A stretch of DNA of 64,000 nucleotides from Thermogemmatispora sp042408735 (lineage in GTDB: Bacteria; Chloroflexota; Ktedonobacteria; Ktedonobacterales; Ktedonobacteraceae). The position numbers and the translations under genes were made by a program. The stretch is from positions 37,521-101,520 of the forward strand of contig NZ_JBHOQV010000198.1 of NCBI RefSeq assembly GCF_042408735.1, written 5' to 3'. The notes beneath the pieces are model-generated. The model was not told the DNA's origin and did no database searches. It saw only the letters and a list, made by a program, of their open reading frames with translations. Positions 1 through 8,976 of the stretch are shown in pieces; position 1 is the stretch's first letter; every line of letters begins with the position of its first letter.

Positions 1-430
1 GGATCATCAGGACCGCCAGCGTCAGCAGGTAAAAGAAGTTCTTGCCGGGAAATTCCATGCGTCCGAAGGCGTAGCCGGCCATCGAGGCTAGCAGCACATT
101 CAGGACTGTCACGGCGCCCGCATAGATGATCGAGTTCAGAATGTAGCGCGGAAAGAGCTGGGCCCCGCTCAGGATGAAACGGTAGTTGTCGAGCGTGGCC
201 GGATTAGGCAGGAGGCTTGGTGGCCAGGCCAGTACCTGTGCATAGGTCTTGAAAGACGACGAAAAAGCGAACAGGAAAGGGGCCAGCGAGAATAGTCCGT
301 AGCCGATCAGCACGATGTAGAGAAGGATCTGACCCGGTTGCAGTGGCAACGGAGGCCGACGTTTCATGGAGACGGCAGCGGTCGACAGCGGTACCCTTTC
401 TGCTCTGGCGACGCCTCCGATTGTACTCAT
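1..430 (-). CDS. Carbohydrate ABC transporter permease, MalG-type (3' end outside window)
   Basis: Inner-membrane subunit that would form the sugar channel together with the permease encoded just upstream. Reading from an ATG at 430, the frame stays open for 143 codons to the window edge. The product has an unstructured start (MSTIGGVARAERVPLS), a first membrane helix (ILLYIVLIGYGLFSLAPFLF), then SFKT and a LDNYRFIL segment typical of MalG-like permeases. The EAA cytoplasmic loop would lie beyond the edge. A GGAG lies about 9 bases before the ATG. It follows the MalF-type permease by 91 bases on the same strand, so it is probably the last gene of the sugar operon. Family assignment is good; the substrate is unknown. 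Confidence 0.85.
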   Translation of the reverse strand, partial: MSTIGGVARAERVPLSTAAVSMKRRPPLPLQPGQILLYIVLIGYGLFSLAPFLFAFSSSFKTYAQVLAWPPSLLPNPATLDNYRFILSGAQLFPRYILNSIIYAGAVTVLNVLLASMAGYAFGRMEFPGKNFFYLLTLAVLMI

Positions 431-521
431 TGCTCTTGCTCCTCTCTTTTCACTAGAGGACAGATCAGACGCGCTCTGCACTGTCCGCCTGTCTCTCTGC
501 CTGCTGGTCCACTCACACGCG

Positions 522-1484
522 CTAATATTGGATGTTGACATCAATGTAGCGCTTCTGCAGCAGCGTCACAGCGAAGATGATGATGAAGAGAACAAAGGCT
601 TGAGCGCAAGCCAGTCCCATCAGCGACTTCTGAAAGGCTGTGTCGTAGATGACCATCGCGGCAGTCAGCGTTGAGCGCAGCGGGGCCCCGTTGGCTCCCT
701 CCATCACGAAAGCCTGATCGAACATCTGGAAGGCCCCGATCGAGCCGAGGGCCACCACGGCGAAGGTCGTGGGACGCAGGAGGGGGACGGTGATCTTCCA
801 GAGCATCTGCCAGCGATTGGCCCCGTCGACGCGGGCGGCTTCGTAAAGCGTCGCTGGGATATCCTGCAGGGCCGCCAGGTACATCAGCATGAAGGTCGGG
901 GCGGTGGTCCAGATGTTGAGCAGCATGATGGCGGGCAGGGCCGTCGTGGGATTCTCCAGCCAGGCCGGCCCCTGGATGTGGAGCAGCGAGAGCAGATAGT
1001 TGATGCCTCCCTGAGGCTGGTAGAGCCAATAGAAAATCAGCGAGATAGCCACCGAGGAGGTCATGGCCGGCAGGTAGAAGAGGGTGCGAAAGATGCCCCG
1101 TCCGCGCACCTTCTGGTTGAGCAGTAGGGCCAGGAAAAGGGCCAGAATCGTCTGCAGGGTCACCACCCCAATTGTGTACTCAACGCAGTTGCGTAGCCCC
1201 ACCGCAAAATCGCCATCATGTGTCAGGTCGTACCAGATGTTCAGGTAATTGCGAAGGCCGTAGAAGATCGGCGTGGTGAAGCCGAAGTCGACGTAGAAGA
1301 AGCTCAGGGTCAGAGCCGTGACGATGGCGATCAGCGTAAAGACGATCAGGACAAAGAGGTAGGGTGCCAGGAAGGTATAGGCGGTCAGGATCTCGGTCAG
1401 CTTGCGTCGATTGATCTTGAAAGGCAGGCCGCGACCTGCCCCAGGTGGACCGCCCGGTTGGATTTTCCTTGCTGCCACTTGCAT
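522..1484 (-). CDS. Carbohydrate ABC transporter permease, MalF/UgpA-type
   Basis: Integral membrane subunit (320 aa) of a sugar importer. About six hydrophobic segments are visible, starting with ILTAYTFLAPYLFVLIVFTLIAI. A binding-protein-dependent transport motif with the EAA loop (YEAARVDGANRWQMLWKITVPLLRP) lies near residue 215 and would contact the ATPase. I chose the ATG at 1484, preceded by AAAGGAG at 8 bases, rather than a TTG two codons upstream. The gene lies between the binding protein and the MalG-type permease, as in most CUT1 operons. No ATPase gene is in the window, so a shared MsiK/MalK-type ATPase is likely (inference). Confidence 0.92.
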   Translation of the reverse strand: MQVAARKIQPGGPPGAGRGLPFKINRRKLTEILTAYTFLAPYLFVLIVFTLIAIVTALTLSFFYVDFGFTTPIFYGLRNYLNIWYDLTHDGDFAVGLRNCVEYTIGVVTLQTILALFLALLLNQKVRGRGIFRTLFYLPAMTSSVAISLIFYWLYQPQGGINYLLSLLHIQGPAWLENPTTALPAIMLLNIWTTAPTFMLMYLAALQDIPATLYEAARVDGANRWQMLWKITVPLLRPTTFAVVALGSIGAFQMFDQAFVMEGANGAPLRSTLTAAMVIYDTAFQKSLMGLACAQAFVLFIIIFAVTLLQKRYIDVNIQY

Positions 1485-1615
1485 GATCAAGGCTCCTTTG
1501 TCTGTAGCCGGATGAAGAGGGACTACTCGCCGCTCGCTCTCAGGAGGCGGGAGAGTGGTGGATTCAGGAAGAGGTCAGGGCGTGGCCTGTGCAGGATCCC
1601 TGTCTGGGCCTGACC

Positions 1616-1645
1616 TGACCTCCCCTGACCTCCCCTGACCTCCCC
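1616..1645. repeat. Three tandem copies of a 10-bp unit (TGACCTCCCC)
   Basis: The unit TGACCTCCCC occurs three times in a row between the sugar-binding protein gene and the first permease gene, with partial copies on both sides. It lies in the roughly 210-base intercistronic gap of the operon, where the abundant binding-protein transcript is often separated from the permease transcript. No clear hairpin is formed. Function unknown; it may be simple slippage. Confidence 0.7.
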
Positions 1646-1697
1646 TGCCCACTCTCCTGCTCTTCGCTGGATCAGGGCGCTAGCAACCAGGGCCGGA

Positions 1698-3080
1698 TTA
1701 GGGGGCAACGTTCTGCTGAATCCAGGTGTTGGCCTTCTGGGCCGCTGCATTCAGGGCGGCGGCAACCGACTGCTTACCGAGCATGATGGACTGCAGGGCG
1801 TTGCTCACGTCGTTGTGAATCTCGGTATCGGCCACACCGTAGAAGTCGGGCTGACCGTAGGAAGCGCCGTCCTGCAGGACCTTGACCCCGGGATTCTGCT
1901 GGAAGTAGGCATCGTTCGCCAGCGAGGTCAGGGTAGGCAGGGCAAAGCCGTTATGCAACACCTGCGTCTGATACTCGGCGCCAGTCATATACTTGATCAG
2001 TTCCCAGGCCATGCCGGGATACTTTGTACCGGAGTAGGCCGCCCAGGCATTCGTGTAGAGCAAGTTGCCGCGCTTGCCGCTCGGCCCGATGGGCAACGGT
2101 GCGATTCCATACTGAACCTTGGGATAGTTCTGGGTCAGGAAGGGAATCATCCAGCCGCCTTCCAGCGTCATGGCCACCTGCTGCTTCCCAAAAGCGTCGC
2201 CGTCCCAACTGGCGCCGACATCGCCGGGCATGACGCCAGTATGGTTCAGCTCGAAGGAGGTGTAGAACTCCGCCGCCTGGATGCCGGCCTGACTGTTGAA
2301 GAGGGCTTGCTTGCCGTCGGCGGAGACCATCTGACCGCCGTTGGCAAAGAGGAAGGCCCCCCAGCGCGAGGCATCGGCGGGCAGCGCGATGCCATAGACA
2401 CTGTTAGCCGGGCTGCTGCCGCGCTTCGTCAGCTTCTGGGCCGCATTCTTCAGATCGTCCCAGGTCCAGTTGGAAGGGTCGCCGAGGCCGGCCTGCTGGA
2501 AAAGCGTCTTGTTATAGAAGAGACCGAGCGAGTTCCAGTCTTTGGGAATACCAAAGACCGTGCCATCGGCGCAGTCAAAGGCTTGCATCAACGACGGGTA
2601 GTAGGTCGAAGGCGAGACGTGGTCGCGCGCCATGTAGGGGCTGAGGTTGAGCAGCTTGCCGGCGGGGATGTATTCCTGAGCCATCGGCGGCTGCAGATAG
2701 AAGACATCGGGCACGTTGCCGCTGGCCACATTGGCGCGCATCTTGGTGGCGTAATCGCCGGGGATGGGCGTCCAGGTCACGGTCACGTTGGGGTGCAGCT
2801 TCTCAAAATTCTGCAGACCCTGCTTAACCAGGGCGTCCTCCGCCGGCGTCGAGGACCAGCCAGATACAACCAGGTGGATCTGGCCGGTTTCGGGACTGGC
2901 GGCTGTCGTGTTAGTGTTGCTCGGACAGCGCACGAGGCCATTTTTGGGACCTGCAACACTGGGGCTGGTCCCGCTGCTGGTTCCTCCGCTGCTGCTACCA
3001 CCACAGGCGGTGAGGAGGGCCACCAGCGTGAGAGCCATCAGAATACTCCAAAGGCTCCTTCTTCTTGCTTTGCTTGGCAT
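1698..3080 (-). CDS. Extracellular sugar-binding lipoprotein of an ABC importer
   Basis: Solute-binding protein (460 aa) anchored outside the membrane that hands a sugar to the two permeases downstream. The start at 3080 gives a lipoprotein signal peptide: MPSKARRRSLW, hydrophobic core, lipobox LLTAC, then a Gly/Ser-rich linker (GGSSSGGTSSGTS). The body has family-1 binding-protein features: DLKNAAQKLTKRG, AMTLEGGWMIPFL, and NAWAAYSGTKYPGMAWELIKYMTG. An AAAGGAG lies before the ATG. The open frame extends 51 codons further up to 3233, but that part has no signal peptide character. First gene of the transport part of the locus; substrate not predictable. Confidence 0.93.
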   Translation of the reverse strand: MPSKARRRSLWSILMALTLVALLTACGGSSSGGTSSGTSPSVAGPKNGLVRCPSNTNTTAASPETGQIHLVVSGWSSTPAEDALVKQGLQNFEKLHPNVTVTWTPIPGDYATKMRANVASGNVPDVFYLQPPMAQEYIPAGKLLNLSPYMARDHVSPSTYYPSLMQAFDCADGTVFGIPKDWNSLGLFYNKTLFQQAGLGDPSNWTWDDLKNAAQKLTKRGSSPANSVYGIALPADASRWGAFLFANGGQMVSADGKQALFNSQAGIQAAEFYTSFELNHTGVMPGDVGASWDGDAFGKQQVAMTLEGGWMIPFLTQNYPKVQYGIAPLPIGPSGKRGNLLYTNAWAAYSGTKYPGMAWELIKYMTGAEYQTQVLHNGFALPTLTSLANDAYFQQNPGVKVLQDGASYGQPDFYGVADTEIHNDVSNALQSIMLGKQSVAAALNAAAQKANTWIQQNVAP

Positions 3081-3267
3081 GGACGAACTCCTTTGTTTGC
3101 TCTCATCGGCTGCTCTACCGATCCCCCTGTCAGGCCAGATCAGGCGGCCGGCACGCTGAAGGCTTGCGGCTGTCTGTCTGTCTGCCTGTCTCTCCGAGAC
3201 GGAGCAAGCTGCCTCGGCCAGTCTGGCCTGCATAGGGCGGACTGGGGAACGAAATGAACAACGATGC

Positions 3268-3281
3268 AGCAGTTAACTGCT
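3268..3281. promoter_or_regulatory. 14-bp perfect palindrome upstream of the sugar-binding protein gene
   Basis: AGCAGTTAACTGCT is fully self-complementary. It lies about 190 bases upstream of the binding-protein start and 9 bases from a second inverted repeat. Its GCA...TGC outline resembles the operator seen upstream of the lacI-type gene, but the centre is TTAA rather than CCGG. It may be an operator of the local LacI-type regulator or of another factor (inference). Confidence 0.45.
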
Positions 3282-3286
3282 TATAG

Positions 3287-3306
3287 TTCTTGCATCATTG
3301 CAAGAA
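3287..3306. promoter_or_regulatory. Inverted repeat (8-bp arms, 4-bp spacer) upstream of the sugar transport genes
   Basis: TTCTTGCA and TGCAAGAA are perfectly complementary around a TCAT spacer. The site lies between the glycosidase gene (stop 3375) and the transport operon (start 3080). It could be an operator or a small hairpin ending transcription from the upstream gene; no T-run follows, so an operator is more likely. Confidence 0.4.
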
Positions 3307-3374
3307 AAATTCATTAAAGATAATTGATTCAGGCTAACAGATAAGAGAAGTACAGACCAGCTCAGGCTCACCTC

Positions 3375-5867
3375 CTACAGACCAGCCGCGGCGCCAGAAG
3401 GGGACCAGCGCACCAGCAGCTCATAGGCGGTTGTCTGCTGCAAGGCCGGGGCGAGCCAGATGGTACGCTCCTCGAACCCGGTGAGCTGGGCTGGTTGGAG
3501 CGTCACCGGCCTGCCGTTCAGACGAGCCTCGCGAATGCGCTGATCGGGCGGCAGCGCCAGGCCGGGCAGCAGCTCCCAATCCGGCTCGCTGATCGTCAGC
3601 TGTACCTGTAGGCTATCCGGTTCTACGGTCAGCTCGACATCGAGAGAAGCGGAAGCCAGAGGAACACGACGTAGTGTGGCCCGAGGCCAGGCGCGGGGTG
3701 GCTGGGGAATACAAAGCAGACGGCGTGTGGCCACCTGAGGACGGAGACCAAAGAAGTAATGCACCACGGGCCAGACGATGCCGTAGCTCGACCATAGCTG
3801 CAGGAAGCACCCCTTGTCGGGAGCGTACTCGCTGAGCGTACCTGGTGAGGCTAGGCCGAAGGCCGTGCTCATGCGCTGCATCCAGGCCAGAGCCTGATCG
3901 GGACGACCGTAGCGAGCCGCGCCGACGGCCAGTGCTCCCGTGGGCAAGGTCATGACGGCCCGATTGCGCCGGGCATTGAGCACCAGGCCGCAGCTCTCCT
4001 GCCACTCGGGCCCTTCCAGGCGCGAGAGCAGGGCCTCGGCCTGAGCCAGCGAGGGCAGGCCGGCATCCAGGGCCAGGGCCTGGACCATATGGTACAGCAG
4101 CCAGGGGCGAGGAGCCTCCTCGCTCTCGGGATTGCTTTCGCTTGGGCCGGAGCTGGAGAAAGAGGTTCGCTCCTCAAGGGCCTGCTCCAGGGCCGCCGCT
4201 GCTTCCCGCAGGGCCTGAGCCTCTGCCTCCTCCGAGGCGCGGGAGGCTGCCATAGCCCGCGCCTCCAGAGCTGCCTGATGCCGGCGCAGATGACGGGGGG
4301 AGGCGTAGAGATCGCCGAAGAGGCTCGCCTGTGGCAACCACCAGGCGTCGCGCACATGGGCGCGCGTCTGCGCGGCGCGCTGGCGCAGGTCGGTGGCCAG
4401 CTCGGGGTCGTCCAGTTCGGTGGCCAGGGTGGCGAGGCAGTCAAGGGCCTCCGCCAGATAAGCGGCCACATCCAGCGCCTGCACATCATCGCTAGCCATC
4501 TCCGGCGTCTCCACAATGCTCTTGCCATGGGGGACCAGGCTGGCGCGCCGCTCGCAGTCGGCCAGCGGCCAGGCGCGCAGTGCCTGCAGACAGAAGGGGA
4601 ACAGTTCTCTGAGCAGGCCACGGTCCCCCGTCCAGCAATAGGTGTGGTAGAGCGCGCGCACAAAGAGCGGCAGCTCCACCAGATTGCCGCTCGCCCAGAC
4701 CTGGCCATAGGGGAGCACTTCATGAGGTACAGCGCCGTGGGGGTCGCAGCGTTTGCCGAAGGCTGCCAGGGTCCGCAGGCTGGCCACGGCAGCCGCGGTC
4801 TGTCCGCTGGGCAGCAGTGGCAACACCCCATAGGCCGTGTCGCAGCCGAACCACCAGGGAAAATCGGGTAGGCCGGCCATCAGGCCGCTGCCAACGCCTG
4901 GCACCTCCAGTAGCAGACGAGCAGCATTGACCTTGGACCAGGCGAAGACCTCGTTGAAGGCCAGGTCGGGCGAAGAGAGGGCACAGCGCTCGAACGGGGA
5001 GAGAAACTCGACACGGGCGCGGTGCTGAGCTTCGACGAGCGCTGGTGTCAAGCCGCCTGAGACGCGTTCCCCCCGTGTCAGGCGGGCGACGAGGGCGGCA
5101 GCCGACCCCGCATTGCCTGCGGGGTGGGGGCCGGTGATGAGGAAACTGAGCTGCGCAGGCCCGGCGCAAGAGACCTGGCAGCGATACCAGCGCGCGGCGC
5201 CGGTGCCGCGCCCGCCGGTGCGCTCCGGTCCCCAAATAGCATCACCTACCTGCCAGGCAAGAGGAGAGACCGTGGCTCCCACGCAGGCTGTCCACCTGGG
5301 GTGAAGCGCATCGCGCAGCACGACGGCGGCCAGTTCCTCATCATACTCGGCCAGATCTTCCCCGTCGTGCCAGCCGAGGCGTTCCTCGGCCATCCAGGCC
5401 CCATGCAGGTCGCTGCGTACCACCAGGCCGCAGAGCAAGTGTGGCTGCCCCCCGCCTGTCTGCGACTGCCACTGGCGATCGGCTCCAGGCTGCGCTCTGA
5501 AGGTCAGTTGGATCACAAGGGCGCTTTCATCGGGCACGATCCATTCGTTGCGCTCGATAGAAAGGCCCAGGGCCGGAAGCGTGTAGCTGAGTGACACACC
5601 GGAGGCTGTCCATTGCCAGCGCTCGGGACTGGTGAGCCAGAGGATTTCCTCGCTTGCAGGCAGGCGCAGCGCGAACCAGTAGCCGTCAAGCAGCTTGAGT
5701 GGCGGCGCCCACAGACCACCCATCTCGCCTGGCTGGTGCCAGCCCAGGTCGGGAAAGCGACCATCCAGGGTGGCGATGCTATAGAGGCGCCTGCCGCTGA
5801 GGGCATAGAAGCGCTTCCCATCAGGTTGCGCCTCGAGAGCTGGCCCTTCTTGCTGCTCTTCGTACAC
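3375..5867 (-). CDS. Six-hairpin (alpha/alpha)6 glycosidase, amylo-alpha-1,6-glucosidase/GH63-like
   Basis: Predicted 830-aa glycoside hydrolase, probably cytoplasmic because no signal peptide is seen. An N-terminal beta-rich part (about 1-290) is followed by a helical toroid with FPWWFGCDTAYGVLPLLPSGQ, GAVPHEV and GNLVELPLFVRALYHTYCWTGD, and later EYAPDKGCFLQLWSSYGIVWPVVHYFFG, resembling debranching-enzyme C-domains and GH63/GH37 relatives. I chose the GTG at 5867 because AGGAGAAAAG precedes it at about 8 bases and the frame above it overlaps the end of the regulator gene. It lies between the LacI-type regulator and the sugar transporter, so it likely cleaves the imported oligosaccharide. 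The exact family and linkage specificity are not certain. Confidence 0.8.
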   Translation of the reverse strand: MYEEQQEGPALEAQPDGKRFYALSGRRLYSIATLDGRFPDLGWHQPGEMGGLWAPPLKLLDGYWFALRLPASEEILWLTSPERWQWTASGVSLSYTLPALGLSIERNEWIVPDESALVIQLTFRAQPGADRQWQSQTGGGQPHLLCGLVVRSDLHGAWMAEERLGWHDGEDLAEYDEELAAVVLRDALHPRWTACVGATVSPLAWQVGDAIWGPERTGGRGTGAARWYRCQVSCAGPAQLSFLITGPHPAGNAGSAAALVARLTRGERVSGGLTPALVEAQHRARVEFLSPFERCALSSPDLAFNEVFAWSKVNAARLLLEVPGVGSGLMAGLPDFPWWFGCDTAYGVLPLLPSGQTAAAVASLRTLAAFGKRCDPHGAVPHEVLPYGQVWASGNLVELPLFVRALYHTYCWTGDRGLLRELFPFCLQALRAWPLADCERRASLVPHGKSIVETPEMASDDVQALDVAAYLAEALDCLATLATELDDPELATDLRQRAAQTRAHVRDAWWLPQASLFGDLYASPRHLRRHQAALEARAMAASRASEEAEAQALREAAAALEQALEERTSFSSSGPSESNPESEEAPRPWLLYHMVQALALDAGLPSLAQAEALLSRLEGPEWQESCGLVLNARRNRAVMTLPTGALAVGAARYGRPDQALAWMQRMSTAFGLASPGTLSEYAPDKGCFLQLWSSYGIVWPVVHYFFGLRPQVATRRLLCIPQPPRAWPRATLRRVPLASASLDVELTVEPDSLQVQLTISEPDWELLPGLALPPDQRIREARLNGRPVTLQPAQLTGFEERTIWLAPALQQTTAYELLVRWSPSGAAAGL

Positions 5868-5956
5868 GGTTCTTTTCTCCTGTCCAATGATACTGGTCTT
5901 GCTTCTCTGGCTACCAGACGTGAAGATAGCGGTTACGCTTGGCTTGATCTCGCTTG

Positions 5957-7096
5957 TCAGGAGCCACGCGTTGAGGCGCGCACGATCAGCTCCGGCTGCA
6001 GAAAAACGTGTGGCTCTTCCGGTGGGGTAGCGCGCAGAACGGCGCACAGCAGGCGTACCAGGATGCGCCCCACCTCATTGATAGGCTGGCGTAGCGTTGT
6101 GAGCGGAGGGGTCAGGTAGGAGCCAAGCCCGAGACCATCAAAGCCGATGACCGAGAAGGTCGGCCCGATCTGGACGCCAGCATCGAGGGCAGCTCGCATC
6201 ACGCCGACAGCGAGCACGTCGCTGATGGCAAAGATGGCCGTCGGCGGCTCTTCCCAGGAAAGCAGTTGCTGGGTGAGCAGGTAGCCGTCCTTCTGGGAGA
6301 TCCCGCTTGGAATGCACAGGCGTGGATCGTAGGGTAGGTTGGCCTGAGCCAGAGCCTCACGATAGCCAGCTCGCCGATCGCGCTCCCAGTGGTAGGTGTC
6401 ACCACCGCCTATGAAGGCAATGCGCCGGTGTCCCAGGCTGATGAGGTGCTCTGTGCCGATCCTGGCCCCGCTCCGATTGTCAACTTCGGCCCAGGGATAG
6501 GGGTAGAGACGAGCCTCCGCCAGATCCTCGGCAGAACGACCAAAGAGCACGTGCGGATAGCGCTGACGACAGAGGTAGCTGAGGCGGTGGTCGTTGGGGC
6601 GAAGATCGGTGAGAATCACGCCGTCGGCATGCCGTCCTCCCAGAATGCGCTGATAGACGCTTAGCTCGCGCTCTCCCTCTTCGGCTCGTACCAGGAGGAC
6701 GTCGAGGTGATAGCTGGCGGCCTCGTCGGCGATACCGGCGAGGAGTTCGACCAGGAAGGGATCAGCGTTGCCAGCCCCAGTATCAAGATTGAGCGCGCGC
6801 GAGACCAGGGCGATTGTGTCGGTGCGCGCGTGGTTGAGATGGCGGGCACTGGCGTTGGGCACGTAGTTGAGCTGCGCGGCCAGATCCTGAATGCGCTGGC
6901 GCGTGGCTTGCGGAATCGAGGGGTCGTCACGCAGGGCACGCGAGACGGTGGATTTGTTGACACCCGCCCGACGGGCGATTTCCGCCAGCGTGGGCCGCGT
7001 GGTGTTTAGCTCGACAGCCGCTCGGCTGGACTGCCCACCCGCCGGTCGCGGCTCGTTCGAGCCGGCGCTTGCCGTGTGCTGCTCCTGTGTGGTCAT
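5957..7096 (-). CDS. LacI/GalR-family transcriptional regulator
   Basis: A 379-aa repressor with a Gln/Ser-rich N-terminal tail of about 33 residues, then a classic LacI HTH with hinge helix: PTLAEIARRAGVNKSTVSRAL and NYVPNASARHL. A periplasmic-binding-like sugar sensor follows (DGVILTDLRPND, IAFIGGGDTYHWERDRRAGYREAL, PTAIFAISDVLAVGVMRAAL). The first gene of the carbohydrate locus, it precedes the glycosidase by 89 bases. A 16-bp palindrome sits just inside its own transcript start, which suggests autoregulation with release by the locus sugar. The RBS is weak (AGGGGGT). Confidence 0.95.
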   Translation of the reverse strand: MTTQEQHTASAGSNEPRPAGGQSSRAAVELNTTRPTLAEIARRAGVNKSTVSRALRDDPSIPQATRQRIQDLAAQLNYVPNASARHLNHARTDTIALVSRALNLDTGAGNADPFLVELLAGIADEAASYHLDVLLVRAEEGERELSVYQRILGGRHADGVILTDLRPNDHRLSYLCRQRYPHVLFGRSAEDLAEARLYPYPWAEVDNRSGARIGTEHLISLGHRRIAFIGGGDTYHWERDRRAGYREALAQANLPYDPRLCIPSGISQKDGYLLTQQLLSWEEPPTAIFAISDVLAVGVMRAALDAGVQIGPTFSVIGFDGLGLGSYLTPPLTTLRQPINEVGRILVRLLCAVLRATPPEEPHVFLQPELIVRASTRGS

Positions 7097-7187
7097 CGGA
7101 GACCCCCTGCCGCTCTCTCGTTGCTCGCTCGACCGATCGCTACGCTGCGATCCATCGCTCGGTCGCTCCCTACCGGTCGGTTTCCTT

Positions 7188-7203
7188 ACGCAACCGGTTG
7201 CGT
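7188..7203. promoter_or_regulatory. LacI-family operator, perfect 16-bp palindrome
   Basis: ACGCAACCGGTTGCGT is a perfect palindrome with the central CG and GCAA/TTGC arms of LacI-family operators; it differs from the PurR consensus only at the two symmetric bases beside the central CG. It lies a few bases downstream of the -10 element of the divergent lacI-type gene, at about +5 to +20 of that transcript, where bound repressor would block transcription. Confidence 0.75.
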
Positions 7204-7215
7204 TGGCTTATTGAT

Positions 7216-7245
7216 TAGATACCATACGAAGTGGTTGTCTGTCAA
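7216..7245 (-). promoter_or_regulatory. Promoter of the LacI-type regulator gene
   Basis: On the minus strand TTGACA (7240-7245) is followed by an 18-base spacer and TATCTA (7216-7221). The -35 is consensus and the -10 is weak. The operator palindrome at 7188-7203 lies directly downstream. Confidence 0.6.
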
Positions 7246-7330
7246 GATGCGCATTGGGAAAGAGCGGGGGGCTTCCAGGGGGCCAGAGAGGTGCCACTAT
7301 GCGCCTTTCTAGCCCGTTCTCTCTGTTCTC

Positions 7331-7359
7331 TCGACTTCACCCTCGTTCTCGGATATAAT
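7331..7359 (+). promoter_or_regulatory. Promoter of the radical-SAM gene
   Basis: TCGACT, a 17-base spacer and a consensus TATAAT (7354-7359) point towards the radical-SAM gene starting at 7485, leaving a leader of roughly 120 bases. The -35 matches TTGACA at four of six positions. Confidence 0.55.
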
Positions 7360-7484
7360 TAAGAAGATTTCGAACAAATATTCAATTGATTGTTCAGTTG
7401 CAGACTTGGCTGGTTGCCGGCCGTTGGCCGCCGGTATGAGCGGGCCAGGAGGCAGCTATAGGCTACTGCCGGGAGGAAAGCATT

Positions 7485-8939
7485 ATGACGAGTATAGCTT
7501 ATGAAAAAACGCGAATCCTGCAAGAGTCGTCGATGCTCGGGCGGCTGGCGGAAATCGATCTGGTGGTTCTGGATGCGGCGGTCAGCACTGGAGAAGCTGG
7601 TGAACGAGCAAGGAGGCTGCTGGCCAATCGCCATCGGTTGCTGCCGGCCCGTCCCGCCCATCTGCTGCTCCATGCTCACAGCCGCCAGGAGGAAGAGCAG
7701 GCCCACCTGGCGGCGGAGCGCCTCGCGCCGCTGGTCGCGGCGGTTCATCTGCGACGCCTCAGCAGTCGCACGGAGGTGGCGCGCGAGGCCCTGGCCCTCC
7801 ATCGGCTCCTCTTTCCGGGAGAGGAGGAAGGAAGACGGAAAGCCCGCATTCTGCTCTTGATCCGCCGCGGTGGCGCTGGCAGGCCGCAGTTCATTGCACC
7901 CTTTGTAGGCGGTGCCGGCACTACCTGTGGGGCCTGGACGCCGATCGTGGCCTATCGCCGCGGTTCGCAAACCTGGATCGCTGGCACCCGTTCAGCCAGG
8001 GAAGAGCGCGGCGCCGAGCCGATTCGGGGGTTTCTGCGTGGCAATTATGCCCAGGGGGTCTGCCCGGTCGAGTGCAGCTTCTGCTATCTGCGGGGCCTAC
8101 AGGGCATGGGCTTCAAAAGCGTGGCTCTGAATCTGGAGGAAGTTCTTCCGGAGCTAGAGCGGCTGCCACGCGGAAGCGTAGTTAACTGGGCCGAGCTGGG
8201 TGGTCCCGTCGAGGAAGATCCCTGGTTCGTCGACGAGCAGGGCCACGGCTCGCTGGTGCAGACGATCCTGGATCTGGCCAGCGAGCGCGGCATTGTCTCT
8301 TTCTTTCTGACCAAAGGCGTCTATGAGCCGTATCTGCGCCTGGAAGGGCGGCTGGCGCTGCTGGCAATCAGTCTGAACCCGGCGGAGATCTCCGCCCAGT
8401 TTGAGCCGGGTGGGGCCCCGCCCGAGGCCCGCCTGCGCGGCCTGGCCTGGGCGATCGAACATGGGGCCTTGGACCATACGATTCGCCTGGGACCGATTAT
8501 CACGGTCACCAACTACCGCCAGGCCTACCACGAGCTGTTCGCCCAGATCCGTGCCATCCTGGGACCGCGCTTGAAGCGCATGACGGTGGATATCCTGCGC
8601 TTTTCGCCACAGATGCCGCGGATCTTGCGGGCGAGCTTGCCGGAGGAGCAGGTAACTCCCTTGCTGAGGGAGATGGAGCCGCAGGTGGTGGCTCACAAGT
8701 ATCGCCCGTCGCCAACCCGCCAGCTACGCCTCTATCGCTGGGTGCGCCTCCTGCTGGCGCGCTACGATCTGGCCCATGTGCAAACGACTCCCTGTAAGGC
8801 TGATCCGCGCCAGGCCCTGCAGTTTCTGAAGGCAGGAGCGATCAGCAGTATGCCCTGCGCCTGTCATATCAGCTATGGACTGCGGGCTCAGCTGCAGCGC
8901 CAACCCCTGCCTGTGATCAAGCGCGCTCCACAGGAGTAG
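7485..8939 (+). CDS. Radical SAM protein, spore-photoproduct-lyase-like
   Basis: A 484-aa enzyme with a CxxxCxxC iron-sulfur motif (GVCPVECSFCYL, Cys193/197/200), the cluster that cleaves S-adenosylmethionine. The region after it (SVALNLEEVLPELERLP, GIVSFFLTKG, TIRLGPIITVTNY, MTVDILRFSP) fits SPL-type radical SAM proteins. The first 180 residues are unlike the radical SAM core: a leucine/arginine-rich helical stretch, then RKARILLLIRRGG. A C-terminal cysteine cluster (CKADP...MPCACHI) is also present. GGGAGGAAAG precedes the ATG. It is followed, after a separate promoter, by a TcmP-like gene, a family named for partnering a three-Cys protein. True DNA photoproduct repair is possible but not shown. 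Confidence 0.8.
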   Translation: MTSIAYEKTRILQESSMLGRLAEIDLVVLDAAVSTGEAGERARRLLANRHRLLPARPAHLLLHAHSRQEEEQAHLAAERLAPLVAAVHLRRLSSRTEVAREALALHRLLFPGEEEGRRKARILLLIRRGGAGRPQFIAPFVGGAGTTCGAWTPIVAYRRGSQTWIAGTRSAREERGAEPIRGFLRGNYAQGVCPVECSFCYLRGLQGMGFKSVALNLEEVLPELERLPRGSVVNWAELGGPVEEDPWFVDEQGHGSLVQTILDLASERGIVSFFLTKGVYEPYLRLEGRLALLAISLNPAEISAQFEPGGAPPEARLRGLAWAIEHGALDHTIRLGPIITVTNYRQAYHELFAQIRAILGPRLKRMTVDILRFSPQMPRILRASLPEEQVTPLLREMEPQVVAHKYRPSPTRQLRLYRWVRLLLARYDLAHVQTTPCKADPRQALQFLKAGAISSMPCACHISYGLRAQLQRQPLPVIKRAPQE

Positions 8940-8976
8940 ATTTTAGCGCTTGCTTGTTTATAGAGAGATGGTTCGC

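Noticed and set aside
1815..3257. 480-aa plus-strand ORF opposite the sugar-binding protein gene
   Set aside because: Antisense shadow; the minus-strand frame has a lipoprotein signal and family motifs.
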